Assembly (NCBI GenBank): GCA_027577595.1
Contig: JANBRJ010000139.1
Location: forward strand, 1 to 29,297
Length of the DNA stretch: 29,297 bases
Direction of reading: 5' to 3'
From: Coemansia sp. RSA 487
Lineage: Eukaryota > Kickxellomycota > Kickxellomycetes > Kickxellales > Kickxellaceae
Made by a program: the position numbers and the translations under genes. The notes under the pieces are model-generated. The model was given only the letters and a program-made list of their open reading frames with translations, was not told where the DNA came from and ran no database searches. Of this stretch, positions 16,932 through 27,900 are shown one piece after another. Position 1 is the first letter of the stretch; the number at the start of each line of letters is the position of its first letter.

Positions 16932-18497
16932 ATGAGTATCAACGAGCTTCCCGACCTTATTCTCGCTAGGGTTTTTTACTGTGCTTGCAATACAGATAAA
17001 TGGTCAACCCCCAAACAGTACAAGCTTAAAAGCTGGAGAACGAAGCTAGTGCTACTGTCGACATGCAGGGTATGGAGAGAACTGGCCCTTCCAATTGTAC
17101 ACCAGACGTCATTTATCAGGTGTATTCATACAATAAGACACACGAATGGAGGTTTTGGCACATATTCGAACTACTCAAATTCGGAAGTTTCTGACGAGTT
17201 CAACAGCTCTGACGAGATGGGTGGACTTCAAACAGAAACATTTGATGTGAAATCCAACCTGGATATAATTATAAATACTAATAGCAAGCCACGTCCTAGA
17301 AACTTTCATATCTATATCAAGACATCCAACGACCCTGTTTACAGTCTACGGAAGATAGTAGAAAAGATACGCTGCTGCGCTACTTTGCTAAATAAAGTGA
17401 TAAAGGTGAATTTAAATTTTATCTTGGGCAAAGACAGTAGCTACTGGACAGATGGGGTTTCTAGTATTGTAGAAGCAAGCTCTATGGGCGAAGAGCTACG
17501 TCATTTAATTCCAACAGTTCGGTTTATTGAATGTGACCAAGCCATGAGGGCACCTGTAGTTTTACAATTCTCCAAATCGCTAATCAAAGGCTATGCGCAT
17601 CAACTGGTAGGTTTCGATTATCCACAGGTTGCACTTGATAAAGTGCATCACTTTTCTGAAAATCTGAAATATATTACGATGCACGAAATTGGAGAAAATG
17701 TAACCTACATGCCTCATATATGCACAGAGAGCCTAACGGTTTTGGACCTGGGATATATAAGAACCAAAATTTCCTGGAGCTCCTTCGAAAGTAGAGGTGG
17801 CTCAAGAAACTTGCATTTTGCTAATCTTAAAAACCTGCATCTAAGAGCTGAGGTTGAGTTCAACGAGGCAGACAGTGGCTGGAAATGTTATGCACGCACG
17901 TTTGGCTACAGTGTTATTGCCCCAAAGCTCGAATATGTATTTATTCAGCTTTGTCCATATACACTTTCGTTTTTGGCATCAATACATGATTTGGCAACTA
18001 TAAAGAATGTTGAGATGAAAACTCCAGGGGCAGTAATTACCTTTACAGAGCTATCAGTAGATAGAGCCAGGGAGTTGTTTGCAAGCTATGCAAATAATAG
18101 TCAAGAGGACTTCCAAACTATCGACATTCGCAAATATATGGATGACATGTTTAGTATTTACGATTTAGCAGAAAACTCCACAGCAAAAATTTTAGACAGC
18201 CTTACACTTGATGTCAAACAGATAGACTGGAGGTATCTTTTAAACATCGAAATATATTGTCCACTCCGTGTAAGTGACCTGAAAAATCTAGTTTCTAGGA
18301 TGTCAAACGTGGAGGATATTTATATCAGTACATTAGAACTAGAGTCAGATGGCAGTTTAATCCCGGAAATACAGGGAGCAGCTGTTGAGCCTATTGTATC
18401 CAAGCTAAAGTATATTGGTATTAGAAATCATCCTGGATACACAGAGAACGAATTGGTAGCATACTTGAAAAAGCTGTTTTTCAGTAAATTAACCTAG
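16932..18497 (+). CDS. F-box-like/leucine-rich protein of a lineage-specific family, copy 1
   Basis: A 521-residue protein. An upstream in-frame TTG at 16926 is not a plausible start; ATG 16932 gives MSINELPDLILARVF, an F-box-like opening (ELPDLIL...W...LVLLSTCRVWRELALP, about 1-55). The rest is irregular leucine-rich sequence, for example ICTESLTVLDLG. F-box proteins recruit targets to SCF ubiquitin ligases through Skp1, and the repeat part would hold the target. The phrase ICTESLTVLDLG pairs with ICAESLVFLELG in the convergent neighbour, so the two are distant paralogs. The gene is visibly richer in A/T and in ATA/TTA-type codons than its neighbours, which may mean relaxed constraint or a different origin. 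AATAAA at 18523-18528 is a likely polyadenylation signal. Confidence 0.72.
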   Translation: MSINELPDLILARVFYCACNTDKWSTPKQYKLKSWRTKLVLLSTCRVWRELALPIVHQTSFIRCIHTIRHTNGGFGTYSNYSNSEVSDEFNSSDEMGGLQTETFDVKSNLDIIINTNSKPRPRNFHIYIKTSNDPVYSLRKIVEKIRCCATLLNKVIKVNLNFILGKDSSYWTDGVSSIVEASSMGEELRHLIPTVRFIECDQAMRAPVVLQFSKSLIKGYAHQLVGFDYPQVALDKVHHFSENLKYITMHEIGENVTYMPHICTESLTVLDLGYIRTKISWSSFESRGGSRNLHFANLKNLHLRAEVEFNEADSGWKCYARTFGYSVIAPKLEYVFIQLCPYTLSFLASIHDLATIKNVEMKTPGAVITFTELSVDRARELFASYANNSQEDFQTIDIRKYMDDMFSIYDLAENSTAKILDSLTLDVKQIDWRYLLNIEIYCPLRVSDLKNLVSRMSNVEDIYISTLELESDGSLIPEIQGAAVEPIVSKLKYIGIRNHPGYTENELVAYLKKLFFSKLT

Positions 18498-18522
18498 TGA
18501 CTTCGTATATAATTGTGTCAAT

Positions 18523-18528
18523 AATAAA
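18523..18528 (+). terminator. Polyadenylation signal of the first F-box-like gene
   Basis: AATAAA 26 bases after the stop codon, in the 188-base gap shared with the convergent gene. Confidence 0.5.
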
Positions 18529-18685
18529 GTATGTTGCAACAAATACCGTGCATGCTTTTTATTCCATTATATTTATTCCATAACATTGCTAGTGTAACCT
18601 TCTTTTTAAAAAAGTCTGCGTTAATAGCATTGTATTTTAAAAGCAAGCGTGTTTTAATAAACATTTTATATACCAAACATTTCTC

Positions 18686-20752
18686 TCAATCAATGCCTAC
18701 TATAGACGCTAAGTTAATACTGCTCAGGTGATGTGTTTCTAACATGGACGATTTGTCATTCACAACTTGGTTTATACAGTCGCACAGCATATCTAGATAA
18801 AGAGGCTGTGTGGAAATTCGTAGGATAGATGGGACACGGCTGGCAACCACGACAGTCTTTGAAACAGCGCGCTTAAGCCTGGCGTGGGACAAATCGACAT
18901 ATCGAACGATAATTTCCTCAAGCGAGATACTAAGAACCTGTTGGCAGTCACGCCGCCACTTCCATTTACCAGCCGAATACTTCTTCCGGTGAGCCGTACG
19001 GCTCAGGTATTCATGAGTTTTGCCCATGATCTCCGTGACAGTCACATCGATTGTTCGTAAATTAGGCAAGCCAGCGAGAAGTTTTTCGATCTCTATCAGT
19101 CGCAGTCCGGTATTCAGCCTGAGATGATGAATGTTTGTCGCCCTGTATTCAACAGGTAATTCCACGCGTCTGGTGTAATCGGGTGGGGCTGCCATTGATA
19201 GTGATTGCAAACATAGCAGATGAGAACCTAGTGTCTTGGAGATCCAGTCCTCGATATCACGATCTTTACTTCCATGTCTGGACCTTGGAATATCAACATG
19301 TGCTTGGACTAGGTTATCAAAGGTGCCTTCAAATGTCAGCTGAAAGAAATTGTGTGGGCAGCGGATAAATTCGAGCTTTTGTAGCTGAGCACATGGAAAG
19401 GCATCAAGAAAGTCGACGATATCATGCGGGTAAGCCGTGAGGCTCAGCGATTCCAGACTGGGGAATAGTGCTTGGATTTCTTTTATAGATGAGTTATTAT
19501 CAGACGCAGCGCTGGACCGTCGATGACTGGACCAGTGCGGGCGCTGGTGACGATGGTGGTCGTGGATCCGACGGTGTTTTTCCTCGCTATTGGTTAAAAG
19601 CGGGCTGCTAAACACGAGCTTGAGTGTTTTTAGATTTGAAAATTTGAGGGACAGTGTATTCATAGCCAGTGACGTCTGTAAAGCCTGTGTTGTGGGTGTG
19701 CCTAAAGTAAATGGATCCCAGATGTTGTCGGGAGAAATGGGGCCAAGCTCCAGAAATACAAGCGATTCAGCACAGATCCGTGGAATTCGCAAGGCTGCAA
19801 CGTTCCCAAATTGTGCGCTTCCGTTGCTGCTGGCGCTTCTACTGCGAATGTGCTGACTAAGGTGGCTGGACGAGTAGCTGGAGGCAGCTCCGCCTATGCT
19901 GCTGCTAACAATACTGCTGGTGTCGCTGTCAGCAGGGTTGTCCTCACTACCTGCAAAGACCATTTCCTCAGATCTGCTGTCACTGTCAAAGTGGCTGTCG
20001 TCAGCATTCCTTTCTCTGTTAACTCCCAGCGTGGTCCTGATAACTAGCTTTTGCAAGTCGTTTGAAAACTCTTGGGCTCCTAGAATAAGCGATCCGTGCG
20101 ATAGAACAACAAGCTCGGAAACATGATCCAGCCTCGCGTTGATCAGGTCGTCAAGGGCAAAGAGCCCAAAGCTATCGCGCGTGTTCGACAGCGCTTTTAT
20201 GCGTGTCATGCTTGGCAAACTCTGGGCCAAAAAGTCATTGATCTGAGCCACACCTTGGTCCTGGTCCCATAGTCCCGCCGACATTGCTTCTTCCAATCCG
20301 TGTGGATGGAAGAAATACAACGTATGGATCTTTTCCCACACGTAGTCGAGAAACCCGGTACGATCCAATGATAATGCCATTTGGATAGGCTGGACTGGCG
20401 AGTTTGAGTAAATAACCAAGCCAGTCGCCTTTGGCGCATACCCACTTTCCAGAATCAACTGCACATTGGTGCGCAGAGCAAGGTTTTTGTGATACCGCGT
20501 CGGGATCTCCCATTGTGTAGTGTGCCCACAGCCAACTATGATGATAACAAACCCGTAAAACATCCGAGCGGCACGTTTGCGCCATGAGTGGTTGACCTGA
20601 AGAGCTGGGAGAATGGTTCGGTGGCCTAGCGGAATGCTTGTAAATATGTTCATGTCGTTGTCGCACATTCCTACCCAAAAGAGATACTCGAACATACGGT
20701 TAAGCACGCATGGAGGAAGCTTGCCGAGATTATTGCCCTCGCTGGCAGACAT
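18686..20752 (-). CDS. F-box-like/leucine-rich protein of the same family, copy 2
   Basis: A 688-residue protein starting at ATG 20752. It opens with GKLPPCVLNRMFEYLFWVG, then LQVNHSWRKRAARMFY, an F-box-like layout (about 10-70). The long C-terminal part has irregular leucine-rich strands, including ICAESLVFLELG (shared with copy 1), LQKLEFIRCP and LRTIDVTVTEIMG. A Ser-rich, probably disordered insert (about 255-310) and a His/Arg-rich patch (about 395-415) interrupt the repeats and are absent from copy 1. The likely role is substrate recognition for an SCF-type ubiquitin ligase, but Skp1 binding is not proven. It converges on copy 1 with 188 bases between the stop codons. Confidence 0.72.
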   Translation of the reverse strand: MSASEGNNLGKLPPCVLNRMFEYLFWVGMCDNDMNIFTSIPLGHRTILPALQVNHSWRKRAARMFYGFVIIIVGCGHTTQWEIPTRYHKNLALRTNVQLILESGYAPKATGLVIYSNSPVQPIQMALSLDRTGFLDYVWEKIHTLYFFHPHGLEEAMSAGLWDQDQGVAQINDFLAQSLPSMTRIKALSNTRDSFGLFALDDLINARLDHVSELVVLSHGSLILGAQEFSNDLQKLVIRTTLGVNRERNADDSHFDSDSRSEEMVFAGSEDNPADSDTSSIVSSSIGGAASSYSSSHLSQHIRSRSASSNGSAQFGNVAALRIPRICAESLVFLELGPISPDNIWDPFTLGTPTTQALQTSLAMNTLSLKFSNLKTLKLVFSSPLLTNSEEKHRRIHDHHRHQRPHWSSHRRSSAASDNNSSIKEIQALFPSLESLSLTAYPHDIVDFLDAFPCAQLQKLEFIRCPHNFFQLTFEGTFDNLVQAHVDIPRSRHGSKDRDIEDWISKTLGSHLLCLQSLSMAAPPDYTRRVELPVEYRATNIHHLRLNTGLRLIEIEKLLAGLPNLRTIDVTVTEIMGKTHEYLSRTAHRKKYSAGKWKWRRDCQQVLSISLEEIIVRYVDLSHARLKRAVSKTVVVASRVPSILRISTQPLYLDMLCDCINQVVNDKSSMLETHHLSSINLASIVGID

Positions 20753-21039
20753 TTTTCTTCTCTTTGATATACTATATATTAATTACAAAATATGAAACAT
20801 TGAAGAGATAAAAAAGAGGGAAACAGTTTGGAGAAATGTATCTAAATGTTCTGGCCATTTCCCCCTCATACACAGATCTGGTGATAAACGTCATCACCCA
20901 TATTATTTTAACAGGGTTGTTGGAGCGCCAAGAAGTCGGAAAATTCCGCCAGCGTTGCGGCTTTTTTTTTTTAAACTATTATGTCTCGGTCGTTTATATT
21001 TCAACCTTTCATTTGTATATCTTGTTCAAATAAAAAATT

Positions 21040-23085
21040 ATGATATTAGTTGCGCACTGGCGCCGCCTACTTGGGCTAGCGCTTTCATTTGTGACGCTGA
21101 CAAACCCAGCCAGCGGAATAACCACAACCAGATTCCATTTCAAGCTAAACCAGCTGTACGAAGTAAGCGTCGGGCTGGAGGGGCTCCGAGGAACACCTGT
21201 AGCATTTGGCGACTTTAGCGGCAACCAGAAAACGGATCTCCTTGTGACCAGCACCGACCAAACGACGCTGGAGCTCTGGGAATGGTACCCTGCAGACAAA
21301 GTGTTTATACACAAGGAATCGGCAGATATCAAGCTTGGCAAGGACATGTGGATCAGCAACGTGATCCCTGGCGACTTTAATATGGACGGCAAATTGGATG
21401 TGCTGGTGCAGGGCGCAAAAGCAAAAACGCCCTCGGGGTCGTTTACGAAAGACGAGGTGCCAATGTGGCTGTACTTGGGTGATGGCGACGTTGGGTTTCG
21501 GTTGACGGAAACCTTGGATTCTGGTGCTGGTGCACTGCCCTTTGCATTTGATTACTCGGGCGATGGCGCTGTAGATCTTTTGGGCGTGCCATTCGATACC
21601 AGCAGCGCCGAATTTTCAAACTCCATCGCTGTATGGGCAGGAAATCCCAATGCATCGGCTGGAAATAACCCAACGAGCACGGATACGGATACGGATAATA
21701 GCAAGGGTCAGGAGGATCAGAAGTTGTTTAGTCTTGCAGCATTTGACTCGGCTTCTCTCAATACTACGGAAATGTGCAAACCTGCTAGCCCGCACTCCAA
21801 CGCCTTTGTCGACCTTGATGGCGACTGCTTGGCCGATCTGTTTATCGTGTGCGAGGGCGGAGAAGAGTACCAAATATGGAGGAACTCTGGGACTGGGTTT
21901 GAGTACTCGCAGAACGGAAAGCTTCCATCCAACGCGGGACCCGTATCGTTTGCCGATGTCAACGCTGATGGCAGTCTCGATATGGTCATTCCGATCCTGG
22001 GCCAGTCGCAAATATATATCGTTTACAATGAGCAGCGGCCCCTATGCGTCGGTACTCGCAAGAACAACAGTAACTGTCGCGACTATAAAAGGATATGCGA
22101 AGCGGACCCTAACTTCTTGTTTGCCCTGAAGAATGCGCAGATCATCGATGTATCCAAATTCTGGGCCGGGGAATCTTTGCTAGACACGGTTGACGGACTG
22201 GTTGGGTTCCAGGGACCGCCTGCCATTCGCCTTGGCGACACCAACTTGGACGGGCATCCCGATATGGTGTTTGTGACGAAGAAGTCGAGCAGCGGAAAGG
22301 ACAACAGGATTCGGATCCTGAGGTCAATCGAGTGCAGCGAGGCGTCGAGCGACGGCAAGGCCAGTGGATGCAAAGCAGCCAGCGGGACAAACAACATCGA
22401 GCAGCGCGGGTTCACGCCAGTCAAGGACGGCGTGGCTGTGCTGGAGAAGCTGGGCGGCGCCCAAGACGTGACGCTGTTGGATCTGGACAGCACAGGCACT
22501 GTGGATCTTCTCATCCACTTCCGTGACGCGCAAGGGAACCAGCGGCTGACAGCCATTTACAACAACTTTTTCACCGACGCCTTCTTCATCAAGGCGCAAG
22601 CATGTCCTACGGCGAATAGCGGCAAGCATGTCCGGTCGTATTCGGGGTACGTTCCGGGCGTGTCGTTCAAATACCTTTTGGTCAGCGACTCGGGTGTCAA
22701 GCACGTGGCCCAGGCGGTCCAAGTCCCGCAGACTGCGTACCGTGCGCTCTTCACGCCGTATACGGTCATAGGGATCGGTCGCACTAACAACTACATTGAG
22801 GACTTTTCCGTCGGATCGACCAGCCAGCTGGGTCGCAACGTCAAGTCCTTTGAGGGGCTGATACCGAACTCACAGGTTGTTGTGTTTCCTGTCAACACGA
22901 CATCCGACTGGCGGCTCGAGCTGTACATGAACCGCTCCGAGTCGACGCCCTACATCCTGGCGACGCTGCTGTCGTCGATGTTTGTGCTGGGCATCACGGT
23001 GTTTGCGCTGGGCGCTCTTGAGCGCAAGGCTGACAAAAAGGAGAAGGAAAGGACGCTACATTCGATCAATTTCGATGCTCTCTGA
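21040..23085 (+). CDS. ITFG1: ITFG1/TIP homolog (FG-GAP repeat membrane protein)
   Basis: A 681-residue type I membrane protein homologous to human T-cell immunomodulatory protein (ITFG1). A signal peptide (about 1-27) leads into an extracellular or lumenal beta-propeller of FG-GAP repeats whose Asp-rich loops are visible (GDFSGNQKTDLLV, GDFNMDGKLDVLV, VDLDGDCLADLF, ADVNADGSLDMV, GDTNLDGHPDMV). These loops normally bind calcium. The C-terminal part matches TIP closely: GIGRTNNYIEDFSVG, IPNSQVVVFPVN, then a membrane helix at about 637-659 and a short basic tail ending HSINFDAL (human FHFDAM). The gene is full length and intronless. The function in fungi is not established. It converges on the endosulfine gene; AATAAA at 23335-23340 may serve its 3' end. 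Confidence 0.95.
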   Translation: MILVAHWRRLLGLALSFVTLTNPASGITTTRFHFKLNQLYEVSVGLEGLRGTPVAFGDFSGNQKTDLLVTSTDQTTLELWEWYPADKVFIHKESADIKLGKDMWISNVIPGDFNMDGKLDVLVQGAKAKTPSGSFTKDEVPMWLYLGDGDVGFRLTETLDSGAGALPFAFDYSGDGAVDLLGVPFDTSSAEFSNSIAVWAGNPNASAGNNPTSTDTDTDNSKGQEDQKLFSLAAFDSASLNTTEMCKPASPHSNAFVDLDGDCLADLFIVCEGGEEYQIWRNSGTGFEYSQNGKLPSNAGPVSFADVNADGSLDMVIPILGQSQIYIVYNEQRPLCVGTRKNNSNCRDYKRICEADPNFLFALKNAQIIDVSKFWAGESLLDTVDGLVGFQGPPAIRLGDTNLDGHPDMVFVTKKSSSGKDNRIRILRSIECSEASSDGKASGCKAASGTNNIEQRGFTPVKDGVAVLEKLGGAQDVTLLDLDSTGTVDLLIHFRDAQGNQRLTAIYNNFFTDAFFIKAQACPTANSGKHVRSYSGYVPGVSFKYLLVSDSGVKHVAQAVQVPQTAYRALFTPYTVIGIGRTNNYIEDFSVGSTSQLGRNVKSFEGLIPNSQVVVFPVNTTSDWRLELYMNRSESTPYILATLLSSMFVLGITVFALGALERKADKKEKERTLHSINFDAL

Positions 23086-23191
23086 CATGGGTCTCTAAGG
23101 CAGGTTGGCATAAAAAGATAAGGACAAGAACAAACTGGGTATTGACTATCGATAGAAAGGTGATCAAAAGACTGGTTAAAACAAAGAGCTT

Positions 23192-23229
23192 GAAAGAAAG
23201 AAAGAAAGAAAGAGAAAGAAAGAAAAGGG
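23192..23229. repeat. GAAA tetranucleotide microsatellite
   Basis: A GAAA-type tract in the gap between the convergent ITFG1 and endosulfine genes. A second AAAG tract lies at 24104-24124, just upstream of the endosulfine start. Confidence 0.85.
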
Positions 23230-23347
23230 CCTTTCGTGGCAGGTGTGTGGAGTACAGTTCAATTGTGTTTTCTTTTTTATAGGTTTTCTCATTTCCCTTT
23301 TGACAGAACCGCGCCAGCAAGTTCCACTGACGCAAATAAAACTGTCG

Positions 23348-24052
23348 TTAATCCTTGACGCGGTACTGCGTGCCTGCTAGCTGCGATACACGACGAGCAA
23401 GTGCAGGCCGGGGCGGCGGCGTATTGCCTGGAGCAGCGGCAGCCGGAGGTATAGAAGCAGCATCATCCTTTGTGGCTGGGCCAACACCAAAGACAGTAGG
23501 GAGCTTTTGCTGCTCAGGTTTGCCTTGCGCTGCCTGTGCAGCAGAGAGAGGAGCGTCGGCGGAGTTGCTTTCGGTAGCTAGACACGACGGGTTGACCATG
23601 GTACTTGTCGGCGAATCGGTATCGACAATAGCGACTCCCGCAGTGTCGCTGGGCGACTTGGCAAGCGGCGGCTCCGCTGCTGCTGGAGAGGACACGTAGT
23701 GCGGAATAGAGTTTGGCGACGGGTGGTCCTGGCCAACAACCTCGACCTCCTTGTTTCCAGCCTTTGACAGCGCATAGTCCCCGCTGTCAAAGTACTTGCG
23801 CTCTCTGAGACGTGAGTGCGTGGCAAGGGGTCTATTTGGCATCCGTCCGTATTTTTTCAGGTTCTGTTTCTCTTCTTCCGACAGCGACTACAGAATTTAA
23901 GTACATTTTTAGCGTGGTTGGCACAGAGCTAGCTCAATTAGTGACAGTTACTTTATGGTGTTCTTTTTTTTTACTAGAAAGGCGTGGTGGCTCTGAAAGA
24001 TGCAAGAAACACGTACGCTCATGTCGATTTTGTTATTTTTTCCTGGAATCAT
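23348..24052 (-). CDS. IGO1: Endosulfine/Igo1 (ENSA/ARPP19 family), two exons
   Basis: When phosphorylated by the Greatwall/Rim15 kinase, endosulfines inhibit PP2A-B55, controlling mitotic entry and quiescence. The hallmark KYFDSGDYALSKAG is intact, with the phospho-serine at residue 47. A simple open frame starts at ATG 23842, but the family sequence continues upstream as SLSEEEKQNLKKYGR to position 23887, where a CTGTAG acceptor sits. A donor GTACGT at 24011-24016 and a first exon of 12 codons (MIPGKNNKIDMS, 24017-24052) complete the gene. The intron is 23888-24016 (129 bases, with a CTAAT branch-like string). The protein is 191 residues. The second exon also has DHPSPNSIPH, shared with fungal Igo proteins, and a Pro/Ala/Ser-rich tail. 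The exon-2 extension is very well supported; exon 1 is the best-fitting model. Confidence 0.9.
23888..24016 (-). other. Intron of the endosulfine gene
   Basis: On the minus strand it begins GTACGT and ends CTGTAG, 129 bases, and falls between codons. The protein reads continuously across it as DMS-SLSEEEK, matching the N-terminus of fungal endosulfines. This is the only intron I can support in the window. Confidence 0.75.
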
Positions 24053-24978
24053 TGTGCTGTTGTGACCCGAATTGCGCTGTGGGTGCTTATACTGCGGAAA
24101 GGCAAAGAAAGAAAGAAAGAAAGGAATTAAAAGCTTGAATTGGATACAAGAGTAAAAATATCTGCTAATACAACAAAAAAGAGCGGGAAAAGAAGGAAAA
24201 GGGATTGTGGTCCTGCTTTATTTTGGACTTTAGAAGGACAAGTACGTGAAATGAACGATTCAAAGTCAGAAGCTAATTCAAAAAGGCAAACAAAACAGAA
24301 AGGTCGTTCTTTGTTTTTCCCCCATCAAAATACACTCCCCCAAAAAATGGATCAAAACACGGGTCTTTTTATTTTTGGTATCAAAGCTGTGAGCAATCTT
24401 TTAGCAAGTAGCAAAAGAAGTACAAGATAGCGTAGAAATTAAATAGAGTTGAAGAGCAAAGAAAGCTGTGGAAGGGAGAACATCATCTCTATCTCTTTTC
24501 ATGCAGTAGAATTTTGCTTGCATCCTCCGTTGTTTGGAGAAAGACCCATTGGTCAAGCAAGAAAGCTCGGGCCAGAGCGTCTTGTGCCCCTGATCCCAGC
24601 CAGGTAACGTGATCCGTTTGTCTCTCAATGGCTGCTGGGTCACCTGCGACCATGCCTTTTTATGGTGGCGGCAGGCAGGCAGCTCCAGAACCAAGCCCTG
24701 GAATTCAAGAGAAATTTCTCAGTTTTCGATAATTGCAGCTCGACTTTTAGTGCTGAGCCGAGCTGTGCGGAGCTTAATTAGGTTTTCTCTAGGATTAGCA
24801 TTTACAAGGACATTAATTACTGCGGGGCAGGGCAAGAGCATCATCACTTGTGTTTCGTTGCTTCTGTTTACTTTTTCTTCTTCGATGAGCGAGCTTGCTT
24901 TCTTTGGTTTTCTTGTTATTTTCATACCTTGCATTTATTGTACTTTTCCCATTTATTTTATAGCATAGCGAGGATACG
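24053..24978. other. Divergent promoter region between endosulfine and the 1001-residue gene
   Basis: 926 bases, the longest interval without a confident gene apart from the right-hand end. Open frames are short; the longer ones start at TTG or GTG. A frame at 24719-24934 (minus) does start at ATG and codes for 71 residues, but it resembles nothing I know. A CAG/GTAACG string near 24602 could be a splice donor of a leader intron for the rightward gene; no acceptor is clearly paired with it. Confidence 0.4.
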
Positions 24979-27900
24979 ATGGACGCTAACAGATCTCCTC
25001 ATCGATTGCCAGAAACATCAAGCGCTGCTGCTGTTTCTGCTGCTGCTTCCACTACAAACAACGATCCATTACACCAAACAGTAGCTGTGCTCGAGAGTGA
25101 GAGCAAACCCGCCGACACCATTGCCGCACTATACTCGCTATACAAGAGCTCTCCCGACGTTCGTGCCGTGCTACGCCTCATAGACCCTGCGTTCATAGAT
25201 ATCCTCAGCGCGGGTGCCCGCTTTTCCTTTGACAACAACAGCCTGGCAACAGGAGGAAGCATTGTGAAGGATACTGGCGCGGGAACATATCTTATGCGTC
25301 TGCTGACCGCCCAAGCCCTTGGTGGCAGCGATGGTGCGGCGGAGATGCTGGGCGACATGCTGGATAATAGCCACGGACATAGTAGTATTCAAGCGACAAT
25401 GGGGCTTGAAATATCCACTCTCAGAGCAAGTATTGTGCAGAACATACTGCAGCGCATCAGGGATGGATGTCCTGATTCTGGGTCTTTTACGAGACTTTTA
25501 GGCATTGTAGAATCCATTGCTACTGCTAAGCATGCTGTCCAGGACGATGAGCTCTTTTCATGGATACCCTTGCTTGTTTCTACTATTGGCGACGCCCTTA
25601 TTGACATTGACGACTTTGCCTCGCTCCCTGAAACAGTCAATGATGCTATTGCAAACAAAGCCTCGCGGCTTTTGCGGCTGCTGACCTTTGTCAGTGAGCA
25701 GTATAATGCCCATGCAATCCATGCGTTATCCACCCTTCCGTCGCTACGCACGCTGACACGTCGGATCATCAAGATGCTCAGCGCGCCGGTGCCGCTGGTA
25801 GCTGCACCCGCGCTCCATGCGCTTACATTGATAGTACTAGGCACAAGCAACGATGTTGTACCCAGCGATTCTCCTCTGACTGATCTTTCACGGAGCCTGT
25901 CAGCAAAGCTCTTTGATGCTGAGCACATTACGCGCACACTTACGCTGGTAGTTGACTTTTGTCTCAACTGCCAAGAACCCACGAATGATCCCAAGTCTGT
26001 GCCGGACGATCTCTTAGTGCTTGAAGCTGTTTCCGGGATAGTCGGTGCCATTGTCAGGACTAAGAGCAACGCGCGAGGGTTGTTCTACCAATCGACTGCC
26101 ATCGTCCATGCTGTTAACCACTTGCAGCAGCTTGCTTCGTTTGACCACCGCTACCTAACGCCGCTTCTATCTGTCGTTGGCTCAATAGTTTCGCTCTCTG
26201 ATGATGCCTGGTTTATGAAATCGCCACTACTTCAGGCGTTGTTCTACGACAGCGATTGTTCCAAAAGGGAGGGTCCTGCTACAAGCGATGGTGATTGTGT
26301 TGTCAATGATGTTGCTGAGTTTGTGGCATTGTGCTTTGAAGACGCAGTGGACATGATGCTCCCATTCCCGATGGTCATGGGAGGGAAGATGCTGAATCTG
26401 CGCAACGATAGAGTTACACCCGATCACCAGTCGATGTGGATGTGTACGAGTTATGAGGGAAGCTACGGATGGTGCTTCAACTCGGGATGGAAAGAACAGC
26501 GGCGCATAGGCCGAGATTTGGCTTGTTTGCTGGAAAAGCAAAGATACGTACAAGGAAGTGACGGTGCGGGAAGCAAGGTGGAACAAATTAATGCGCTCCA
26601 CAGGGTCTTGGACACTGTTGTCAAGCCGTACCTGTCCAGCTACATAGACGCTGACTTACTTGGGGCAACGGTTATGGAACTGGATGAAAATACAGCGGAG
26701 CGCCAGCTGGTACAACAGTTGGCCTACATTGGCTGCCACTATTGGATCGTCAAACCAGTGCTGACCCTGGTAACTGATCTGGCATACGGTACACACATTG
26801 CAGCACAGCCCTCTTCTGAGGTACAAAACCACGAACTCCAAAAGCTATTTGATTGGGCAAGGTCCATTGGCACCAAGAACAAGGAGATTTCTTTGCGCCA
26901 AAGCGTACTTTCGGTTTTTGCAAGCAACAAACGCAACGATTCATCGCCTATGGAGCACCAGCAAAATTCGGTTCCCCTCAGCGCAGTGACTCCTGATAGT
27001 GCGTTCAGCTCTCCAGGATCGGTAACACCCGGGATAGCTATGGACGAACTGCGCAAAGCCAGTAATAATAATGTCGGCCGGAAGGAAGAATTCGAAGCGA
27101 CAGGGCTAGGGATATCGATGGACCATGCGTTATATCGCAGCAGATTGGCACAAGTAATTATTATTGGACACTGGAAACATACATGCGATACTGAGCTTGC
27201 TCAGCTGCTTGTACAGCTCTCGGAAGCAACGCACGCCAAGGGTGGTGACGATCTAAAAAAGCAAATCGAGCAGGTCTCGTCTACCAGCAATGCGGCTGGA
27301 AACAGCTGTCGATTGCCTGGTCTATATGACTGCATATCGGCTGTTGTAGACCTGTATTCGCAACACACGGCTGCTAAGATAGCCACGGAAAGCACATTTG
27401 CACGAGCGATGCAAAGGAAGCAAGAGGAGCTCATGGGTGCCGGGGATGAAATCGCATACCTCAGCAACGAGCTGCAATGCGTGCAGGGTCAACATAGCGA
27501 ACTGACCGGACGTATCAACAGGTATCAGGAGATCAACGGAGAACTGGAGCAGGAGAGCAAGCGGCTGAAAACTAGCTTTGACGAGCTGGATGTTGCGCAC
27601 CGCAGGGTGCAAGCGGATGCGTCAGAGTGGAAGGATGAATGCATGGCTACCCGCGACCTCTTGGATAAGAGCGAGGATTCGGGCAAACAAACACGCATGC
27701 AGCTGGAGCAGCTCTCAGAGATGCACGGGCGGCTGGAACGTGAATACGAGAGAGAGCAAGAGATCTGGGGCACAAAGCATCGAGAAATGGCAAAAAGCAA
27801 CAAGGAGCTGGAGATGGCGCTGGCAAATGCCGTGACCAGGCTGCGCGGACTCGAGTCACAGGCTGATCTGGATCGGTCTATCAACGAGGAGCTGCGCAGA

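Noticed and set aside
24104-24124. AAAG repeat near the endosulfine start as a CRISPR-like or regulatory array
   Set aside because: It is a plain microsatellite without spacers; no CRISPR pattern is seen anywhere in the window.
24401-24694. 97-codon minus-strand open frame
   Set aside because: Opens with TTG, has no recognisable content and no codon-usage support.
24719-24934. 71-codon minus-strand ATG frame in the endosulfine/coiled-coil gene spacer
   Set aside because: Low-complexity Lys/Ser composition and no family resemblance; it might be a small gene, but nothing supports it.
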